DNA of 11,477 nucleotides from NCBI GenBank assembly GCA_900552985.1, contig USBP01000021.1, forward strand, positions 1-11,477, given 5' to 3'. The position numbers were made by a program, and so were the translations under genes. The notes beneath the pieces were generated by a model, which ran no database searches, was not told the origin of the DNA, and was given only the letters and a program-made list of their open reading frames with translations. The stretch comes from an uncultured Oscillospiraceae bacterium. GTDB taxonomy: Bacteria > Bacillota > Clostridia > Oscillospirales > Acutalibacteraceae. Of the stretch, positions 6,667-11,477 are shown piece by piece; position 1 is the stretch's first letter; each line of letters begins with the position of its first letter.

Positions 6667-6695
6667 TTGCCACAGGAAAGAGAAACCAGTATAAT
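6667..6695 (+). promoter_or_regulatory. Sigma-A promoter of Nudix-fusion operon
   Basis: TTGCCA (6667-6672), 17-nt spacer, consensus TATAAT (6690-6695). Transcription would begin near 6702, leaving a leader of about 147 nt before ATG 6849. Confidence 0.7.
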
Positions 6696-6701
6696 AAAAA
6701 A

Positions 6702-6848
6702 GAAACAGCGCCAGCTTCGGAGAAGGGGCCCGCTATTGGCGGGCAGGGCTTTCGTGCGGCGTCGATGATGTTTCAAGTCGGCCCGAGGCTGCAAAGGCCG
6801 GCATCTTATACTTACTGGATAAACAGAGGGGGGAAGAAGCAAGCACGG
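6702..6848 (+). other. Long structured 5' leader of Nudix-fusion mRNA
   Basis: The roughly 147-nt leader can form GCCCGC-TATTG-GCGGGC (6728-6744) and a CGGCC/GGCCG pairing (6779-6783 with 6796-6800). No known riboswitch class was recognised. ATG codons at 6765 and 6768 are in frame with the gene but lack an RBS. An AGGGGGGAAG site at 6827-6836 lies far from ATG 6849. Confidence 0.4.
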
Positions 6849-7601
6849 ATGTTAGGAAAATATGTAAGAGTAAAAATTGAGCGTCCAGTCGGGGCAAAGC
6901 ATCCCCGCTTTTCCTTTACTTATCGCTTGAATTTTGGTTATGCACAGGGTGTCACGGGGATCAATGGAGAAGCGCAGGGCGTTTATATTATGGGCATCGA
7001 TCACCCGGTCAGGGAGTTTGACGGCCGCGTTATTGCAATCGTACGGCGGGAACGGCATAAAGGGATTGTCTGGGTTGCGGCGCCAAAGAGCAAACGCTTT
7101 ATTGAGAATGAAATTAGAGAAGCGATTGATTTTGCCGAAGGGTATTATGGCTATACGCTGGAATGTCTCTACGAGCGTTCCTGCGGCGCTGTTGTATACC
7201 GCATGGAGGCCGGCCGCAGCCTGTATCTGTTGATTAAGAATAAAAGAAGCGCACACTGGGGCTTTCCAAAGGGACATATGGAGAAAGGCGAAACGCAGGA
7301 GGATACCGCCAAACGGGAGGTTCTGGAGGAAACCGGAATTCATATTAAGCTGCAACCGGAATTTTCTTCCCATTCAGAATATACCATACAGGGCAAGGTG
7401 GAAAAGTCGGTTGTTATTTTTTTGGCGAGTACACAGGAGCGCAGGACGGTTATCCAGCAGGAGGAGATTGAGGATTCCGTTTGGCTTCCCTACGAAAAAG
7501 CGCTGAAGCTTTTGAATTATGAAAACGATAAAGCGACGCTCGTAAAGGCGAATCGTTTTTTGTTGGAGCACCGGTCGCTGGATGGCGGAACAAATTGTTG
7601 A
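6849..7601 (+). CDS. Pyrophosphatase-like domain fused to Nudix (Ap4A hydrolase-like) hydrolase
   Basis: Read from ATG 6849 the protein has 250 residues. Residues 1-105 resemble the small clostridial inorganic-pyrophosphatase-like domain: MLGKYVRVKIERPVG, then LNFGYAQG and GRVIAIVRR. The metal-binding D-x-D-x-x-D pattern of family I enzymes appears as N39-G-E41-A-Q-G44, so pyrophosphatase activity is doubtful. Residues 111-240 are a Nudix domain with a perfect box from G142 to I164 (G-x5-E148-x7-R156-E157-x2-E160-E161). It also has SCGAVVYR and WGFPKGHMEKGE, the style of Ap4A hydrolases, which cleave dinucleoside polyphosphates. Starting at 6849 matches the usual N-terminus; the longer frame from 6765 has no RBS. 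A strong promoter precedes it, and the membrane-protein gene follows after 14 nt. Confidence 0.88.
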   Translation: MLGKYVRVKIERPVGAKHPRFSFTYRLNFGYAQGVTGINGEAQGVYIMGIDHPVREFDGRVIAIVRRERHKGIVWVAAPKSKRFIENEIREAIDFAEGYYGYTLECLYERSCGAVVYRMEAGRSLYLLIKNKRSAHWGFPKGHMEKGETQEDTAKREVLEETGIHIKLQPEFSSHSEYTIQGKVEKSVVIFLASTQERRTVIQQEEIEDSVWLPYEKALKLLNYENDKATLVKANRFLLEHRSLDGGTNC

Positions 7602-7615
7602 AATGAGGTTGTACA

Positions 7616-8128
7616 ATGGCGGAAACGCTGGCACAGTATTTTGTGGATTTTTTGCAAAATAAAATCCCCAATGAGTTGATCGTTTTTATCGTGTCTCTGT
7701 TCCCGGTTCTGGAGCTCAGGGGCGGCATGATTGTGGCTAAGCTGCTGGATGTCCCGTTCCTTTCAGCGTTTATTATCTCTTTTATTGGCAACATGGTGCC
7801 GATTCCTTTTATTCTATTATTCATTAAAAAGATTTTTGCCTGGCTGCGCCGCTTCCCGCGTTGGTCGAGGATTATCGACAAGCTGGAAGCGCGTTCCATG
7901 AATAAGAGTGACAAAATCGAAAAATATAAGGAATGGGGCTTGTTGATTTTTGTCGCAATACCGTTGCCGGGCACCGGAGGTTGGACGGGTTCGCTTATCG
8001 CCGCTCTTCTGGATTTACGCATCAAAAAATCCCTTCCGATTATTGCGCTGGGCGTTTTGGTGGCCGGGATCATTATGTCCCTGGTTGTATACGGCGTGTT
8101 TGGCGGGCTCGCAAAGCTGTTCGCCTGA
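7616..8128 (+). CDS. Small multidrug-export family membrane protein
   Basis: This 170-residue integral membrane protein has helices near 18-35, 47-72, 107-132 and 140-168. Two family signatures are clear: PVLELRGGM (30-38) and FVAIPLPGTGGWTGSLIAAL (112-131). They identify the Sm_multidrug_ex family (PF06695, COG2426). The name comes from early annotation and a transport role is not well proven. It lies 14 nt after the Nudix stop with a GAGG 7 nt before the ATG, so it shares that transcript. The repeated re-entrant-like PG/GG motifs resemble DedA-type membrane proteins, another possible relationship. Confidence 0.87.
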   Translation: MAETLAQYFVDFLQNKIPNELIVFIVSLFPVLELRGGMIVAKLLDVPFLSAFIISFIGNMVPIPFILLFIKKIFAWLRRFPRWSRIIDKLEARSMNKSDKIEKYKEWGLLIFVAIPLPGTGGWTGSLIAALLDLRIKKSLPIIALGVLVAGIIMSLVVYGVFGGLAKLFA

Positions 8129-8156
8129 TTGTATGGATGCAGGAAAGGATGATTTT

Positions 8157-8200
8157 ACAAGCCGCTGTATGATGGCTTTCTACATCATACAGCGGCTTGT
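8157..8200 (+). terminator. Perfect 18-bp hairpin between convergent genes
   Basis: Arms 8157-8174 and 8183-8200 are exact reverse complements around the 8-nt loop GCTTTCTA. It sits 28 nt after the membrane-protein stop and 17 nt beyond the end of the convergent BofC-like gene. The T-run is weak (TTGTTGT), but position and stability fit a shared terminator. Confidence 0.7.
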
Positions 8201-8217
8201 TGTCATATGGGGCGTTC

Positions 8218-8538
8218 CTAGCTTGTATAGTCTTCAATCAACCTTTGCAGTTCCCTCCGGTTTTGTGCAGGGATGCCTCGCAGAAGCTCCTGCTGGTTGA
8301 CCTTGGGAAGGCTTGACAAATAAATATCGAATACTTCCAGAGGCTCCGCATGCCCTGCCTGAAAGGATGCGACCTTTCCTTGATGGATACCAAGCCAGTA
8401 AGGCGCTTGGGCAGTCGCCTGCGAATTGCCGGAAAGACCGGCATCTGCCACAGAGGCGCGTATCGCGTCTGTTGTCAAAAACGCGGCGGAAAACACAAGG
8501 CAGATCACACAGAAGAAACGGATACCCTTTTGGATCAT
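8218..8538 (-). CDS. Secreted or membrane-anchored BofC C-terminal-domain protein
   Basis: This 106-residue protein begins with a basic and then hydrophobic stretch (FFCVICLVFSAAFL, 8-21), a signal peptide or anchor. Residues 45-106 resemble the C-terminal domain of BofC: YWLGIHQGKVASF, then LEVFDIYLSSLP (67-78), LLRGIP and a final LIEDYTS. In Bacillus subtilis BofC is made in the forespore and restrains the protease SpoIVB during sigma-K activation. Clostridial single-domain versions like this one are common, but their role is not established. There is no other sporulation gene in the window. AGGAGGT lies about 10 nt before ATG 8538, and no other start is possible close by. Confidence 0.75.
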   Translation of the reverse strand: MIQKGIRFFCVICLVFSAAFLTTDAIRASVADAGLSGNSQATAQAPYWLGIHQGKVASFQAGHAEPLEVFDIYLSSLPKVNQQELLRGIPAQNRRELQRLIEDYTS

Positions 8539-8841
8539 ATTCAGGATGACCTCCTCTTTTTTTATAAATCAGCTTTGATTGCGTTCATCATGCGGGCATA
8601 GGAAATACGATATCTATACGCCGACGCCAGTGCCTTCCATAGGGAGGGGGGATCGGAAGCTGGGGAGGCACAGGTCTGGTAACCTGCTGCGGCGATATAG
8701 ATGCTTTTGGGTTCTCTTGCCGTCATCGCTATTATTTTTCACATTTTTGGCATCTTTTATACCAGGGAATGGAATGATGGCACAGCGTTTTATGCTGTTT
8801 GGAAATTTTAAAAACAACTAAACTTTTCCGGGAAAGTATGC
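8539..8841. other. Intergenic region upstream of divergent BofC-like and PBP genes
   Basis: The spacer of just over 300 bp holds the RBS of the BofC-like gene (AGGAGGT at 8549-8555 on the minus strand) and leads into the PBP promoter. Short frames present here lack an RBS and family resemblance. I see no RNA gene or repeat apart from TTTCC-G-GGAAA at 8824-8835. Confidence 0.5.
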
Positions 8842-8847
8842 TATAAT
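8839..8847 (+). promoter_or_regulatory. Extended -10 promoter of PBP gene
   Basis: TGC followed by consensus TATAAT (8842-8847) is a strong extended -10; the -35 region is poor. An inverted repeat TTTCC-G-GGAAA (8824-8835) sits just upstream and could bind a regulator. Confidence 0.6.
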
Positions 8848-8877
8848 AACGGAATAGAAAAGGAGGCAGCGAATTTT

Positions 8878-11178
8878 ATGAATCATGATCCACGAAATTC
8901 TCAGCCTGTGAAAAGGCCGGCCGGCAATGCCGGATCAGCCCATAAAAAGAAGGGACAGGCCTCCCGTGCGCAGAAGCCAGGCAGACGGAAGGGGAAGGGA
9001 AGGAACCTTTCTACCCCTGTGAAGGTGCTGCTCGGCATTTTGGCAACGCTGGGCCTGACCTGCCTGATTGTCGGTTCAACGGTGCTGATTTATATAATCG
9101 CGTTTACCTATGGCGATCCCGCGATTGATTTGGATGATTACAAAGCAAATCAGAATCAGACCACCATTGTGTATGCCTATAACGAAAAGCAGGAGCCAGT
9201 GGAGGTAACCCGCCTGCATGGCTCGGAAAACCGTATTTGGGTCAGCCTTTCCGAAATGCCGGAGGAAATGAAACAGGCTGCGATTGCCATCGAGGATAAG
9301 CGGTTTGAAAAGCATAACGGCGTCGACTGGTTTCGGACGGCTTCCGCGATTGTAAAGCACGGTATGTCGCAGGGCGGTTCCACGATTACCCAACAATTGA
9401 TCAAAAACCTGACGGGTGATAAAGAGGTTACCATTGTCCGCAAATTTAACGAGATTCTTTATGCGTTGAATCTGGAGCGCCACTATTCCAAGGATGAAAT
9501 TCTGGAAGCGTATCTCAATACCATTTATCTCGGCGAGGGCTGCTATGGCGTGAAAACGGCGGCGGAAAAATATTATGGCAAGGATGTTAGCGAGTTGAAC
9601 CTTGCAGAGTGCACAGCGCTGCTTGGAATTACGCAGTACCCTTATGCCTACGACCCTCTTATCAATCCAGAGGATAATAAGGCACGCCAGAAATATGGCC
9701 TTGGCGTGCTGCTGGAAGAGGGGGAAATCTCGCAGGAGGAGTATGACGAAGCCCTCAACTATAAGCTTGTGTTCACCAATAGCGAGGAATACAAGGCAGC
9801 GCACGAGGATGAGGAGGAACCGGAGCAGACAGAGGTCACCATCCAGAGCTATTATGTCGATTATGTGGTCGATCAGGTGATCGACGACCTCATGGAGCAA
9901 TACGGCCTGACGGAGCAGCAGGCATTCCAGCGTGTCTATTACGGCGGCTTGAAAATCTACACCGCAATGGTGCCAGAGGTTCAGGAGGATATGGAGGCCA
10001 TTTTTACCAACCGCAACAACATGATGAACAAAAATATACAGGCCGCCATGACGGTGATGGATTATAAGGGCCGTATTGTAGGGATTGTGGGCGGTGCAGG
10101 CGAAAAGACGCAGAACCGCGGGCTCAACCGTGCGGTTTCCTCCAAACGCCAGCCCGGTTCCTCGATTAAGCCGCTGAGTATTTATGCCCCGGCAATTGAA
10201 AATAACCTGTTTAACTGGTCCTCGATGATCGAGGATTCCGCCTCCCGCTATGTTGATGGGAAGCCATGGCCCGTCAATTATGGCAATGACCCGGGCGACG
10301 GCCAGCTGCACCCGCTGCAATATGCGCTGATGCGCTCTTTGAACACCGTGCCTGCCCGCATTTTGGAGAAGGTAACAGTGCAGACCTCCTTTGAATACCT
10401 GCGCGACCGTTTCCATATCTCTACGCTGGAGGATGCGGATGAAGATTGGGCGCCGCTTGTCACCGGTGCGTTCACACAGGGTGTCACCACGTTGGATATG
10501 GCGGCTGCCTTTGCGGCATTCGGCAACGGCGGCACCTATTATGAGCCGTATTGCTACTATAAGGTGACCAACAGCTCGGGGACGGAAACGCTTTTGCAGA
10601 CCTCTGTCAAGGGCGAAAAAGTATTGGAGCCGGATACAGCCGACGTGATGTGCGAGCTTTTACAGGCCAACACCTGGTATGGTACAACAAAGGCCAACGC
10701 AGTCAGCGGGTTCCAGACGATTGCAAAGACCGGTACGACAACGGACCAGAAGGATCGCTGGTTTGTGGGGGGCACGCCTTATTATATTTCCGCGACCTGG
10801 TATGGATATGATACGCCGGCTTATATCTCCGTGTCAGAGGATGTCAACCCCTCTGCAATTTTGTTCAACAAAGTTTTTGAGCGTATCCATAAGGATCTGC
10901 CGACAAAGGAGTTTGAAAAGAGCGGCCTGACCGTGGAGAAGGAATACTGCACAAAGACCGGGCTCCTTGCTTCCCCAAGCTGTGCCTCAAAGGCCAAGGG
11001 CTGGTATAAGATTACCGATCTGCCTGAGGAGTGCACCTCGTGCGGCGCCGCAGGGCTGTTAGGTGGAATCGCCGGCAATGTTTCCGATGCACTGGGTCAG
11101 GCGGGGGAAGCGGTTTCCAACGCGCTGGGCCAGGCAGGTCAGGCGATTGAAAACGCGCTGAGCGGTTTGAACCGATAA
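8878..11178 (+). CDS. Class A penicillin-binding protein (glycosyltransferase and transpeptidase)
   Basis: This 766-residue bifunctional enzyme polymerises glycan strands and cross-links peptidoglycan outside the membrane. A basic cytoplasmic tail (1-45) precedes one membrane helix (about 48-76). The GT51 domain (about 115-290) has the catalytic E139 in IAIEDKRF, GGSTITQQLIKN (166-177) and KDEILEAYLNTIYLGEG (205-221). The transpeptidase domain has SxxK at S428-K431, SLN at 487-489 and KTGT at 617-620, so all catalytic motifs are intact. The end is unusual: cysteines at 691, 702, 719 and 722, then a Gly/Ala-rich tail with ALGQAG twice (738-743 and 749-754). AAGGAGG 11 nt upstream supports the start. 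It has its own promoter and probably some readthrough into pyrC. Confidence 0.96.
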   Translation: MNHDPRNSQPVKRPAGNAGSAHKKKGQASRAQKPGRRKGKGRNLSTPVKVLLGILATLGLTCLIVGSTVLIYIIAFTYGDPAIDLDDYKANQNQTTIVYAYNEKQEPVEVTRLHGSENRIWVSLSEMPEEMKQAAIAIEDKRFEKHNGVDWFRTASAIVKHGMSQGGSTITQQLIKNLTGDKEVTIVRKFNEILYALNLERHYSKDEILEAYLNTIYLGEGCYGVKTAAEKYYGKDVSELNLAECTALLGITQYPYAYDPLINPEDNKARQKYGLGVLLEEGEISQEEYDEALNYKLVFTNSEEYKAAHEDEEEPEQTEVTIQSYYVDYVVDQVIDDLMEQYGLTEQQAFQRVYYGGLKIYTAMVPEVQEDMEAIFTNRNNMMNKNIQAAMTVMDYKGRIVGIVGGAGEKTQNRGLNRAVSSKRQPGSSIKPLSIYAPAIENNLFNWSSMIEDSASRYVDGKPWPVNYGNDPGDGQLHPLQYALMRSLNTVPARILEKVTVQTSFEYLRDRFHISTLEDADEDWAPLVTGAFTQGVTTLDMAAAFAAFGNGGTYYEPYCYYKVTNSSGTETLLQTSVKGEKVLEPDTADVMCELLQANTWYGTTKANAVSGFQTIAKTGTTTDQKDRWFVGGTPYYISATWYGYDTPAYISVSEDVNPSAILFNKVFERIHKDLPTKEFEKSGLTVEKEYCTKTGLLASPSCASKAKGWYKITDLPEECTSCGAAGLLGGIAGNVSDALGQAGEAVSNALGQAGQAIENALSGLNR

Positions 11179-11193
11179 AAACAATGATGATAT

Positions 11194-11211
11194 AGCTCGC
11201 ATGATTGAGCT
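11194..11211 (+). repeat. Weak inverted repeat between PBP and pyrC
   Basis: AGCTC (11194-11198) and GAGCT (11207-11211) can form a short hairpin without a T-run. It is unlikely to stop transcription, so PBP and dihydroorotase may be cotranscribed. Confidence 0.25.
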
Positions 11212-11233
11212 GGAGTAAAGCGGGAGGCGTACA

Positions 11234-11477
11234 ATGTCTGAATGGCTGATCCGTCACGCGCATATGCTGGATCGTTCTGCCGGAGTGGATGATACCGGCG
11301 ATATCCTGTTGGAAAACGGCCGTATTTCTCAAATCGGGCCGTCTCTCTCCGGCCGGGGCTGCCGCACGCTGGATGCGGATGGCCTGTGCCTTGCTCCGGG
11401 GCTTGTGGATATGCATGTGCATTTGCGGGATCCCGGGCTGACGCATAAGGAGGATATTGAAAGCGGCTGTGAGGCTG
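11234..11477 (+). CDS. pyrC: Dihydroorotase, N-terminal part (cut by window edge)
   Basis: The frame from ATG 11234 is open for 81 codons to the right edge. [14 protein letters not shown] (22-35) is the small beta-domain typical of amidohydrolases, and [20 protein letters not shown] (53-72) is the dihydroorotase signature. H61 and H63 are the metal ligands and R65 is a substrate-binding position. The enzyme closes carbamoyl-aspartate to dihydroorotate in pyrimidine synthesis. GGGAGG lies 6 nt before the ATG. Related hydantoinase-like amidohydrolases share the HxH, but '[10 protein letters not shown]' points to dihydroorotase. Confidence 0.9.
   Translation, partial: MSEWLIRHAHMLDRSAGVDDTGDILLENGRISQIGPSLSGRGCRTLDADGLCLAPGLVDMHVHLRDPGLTHKEDIESGCEA

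Noticed and set aside
6771..6805. Resemblance of GCAAAGGCCGG to the core of a c-di-GMP riboswitch
   Set aside because: Only a short stretch matches; the GNRA tetraloop and receptor and the overall layout of that class are not present.
6765..6848. N-terminal extension of the Nudix fusion from ATG 6765
   Set aside because: No RBS precedes it and the extra 28 residues do not belong to the conserved N-terminus, which begins MLGKYVRV at 6849.
8539..8600. Forespore (sigma-F/G) promoter for the BofC-like gene
   Set aside because: A GCATGA box is present on the minus strand, but no acceptable -10 follows at the right distance.
8579..8821. 80-codon plus-strand frame before the PBP gene
   Set aside because: No RBS, no conserved features, and it overlaps the promoter region of the PBP gene.
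9076..10416. 446-codon minus-strand open frame
   Set aside because: It is antisense to the catalytic domains of the class A PBP and has no RBS or family resemblance.

Overview
The window reads like a chromosome segment of a Gram-positive anaerobe of the class Clostridia, probably from the Oscillospiraceae/Ruminococcaceae side. The pointers are medium GC, strong AGGAGG-type ribosome binding sites, a YfhO-type envelope protein, a CmpB-family membrane protein, a BofC-like secreted protein and a class A PBP with a cysteine-containing tail. The taxonomic call is inference from gene families, not from a marker gene.

Layout. Positions 1-2556 (minus strand) hold the first 852 codons of a large YfhO-family multi-pass membrane protein that runs off the left edge; it has its own RBS and an extended -10 promoter. 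Positions 2632-3520 hold no convincing intact gene. They contain a weak helix-turn-helix remnant, a perfect 15-bp terminator hairpin, an 82-codon open frame without a start, and one 33-nt element with the architecture of a type I-C CRISPR repeat. Positions 5545-3521 (minus) are a compact three-gene operon: HD-domain hydrolase, CmpB-family membrane protein with a coiled-coil tail, and maltose/galactoside-type O-acetyltransferase. The promoter region upstream of it is rich in palindromes. Positions 6533-5706 (minus) are a Cof-type HAD phosphatase, best read from a TTG start.

A divergent promoter pair separates the HAD gene from a plus-strand pair: a pyrophosphatase-like/Nudix fusion (6849-7601) and a small multidrug-export-family membrane protein (7616-8128). 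A perfect 18-bp hairpin lies between that pair and a convergent BofC-like secreted protein gene (8538-8218, minus). A class A penicillin-binding protein (8878-11178, plus) follows, and after 55 nt the start of a dihydroorotase (pyrC), cut by the right edge.

Most of the window is ordinary housekeeping and envelope content: PBP and YfhO act on the cell envelope, while HAD, Nudix and HD proteins are phosphohydrolases. No complete defence system, prophage or cas gene was seen. The items most worth a second look are the Nudix fusion whose pyrophosphatase-like part has lost its metal-binding aspartates, the solitary I-C-like repeat beside decayed coding sequence, and the palindrome-rich divergent promoter region ahead of the HD operon.
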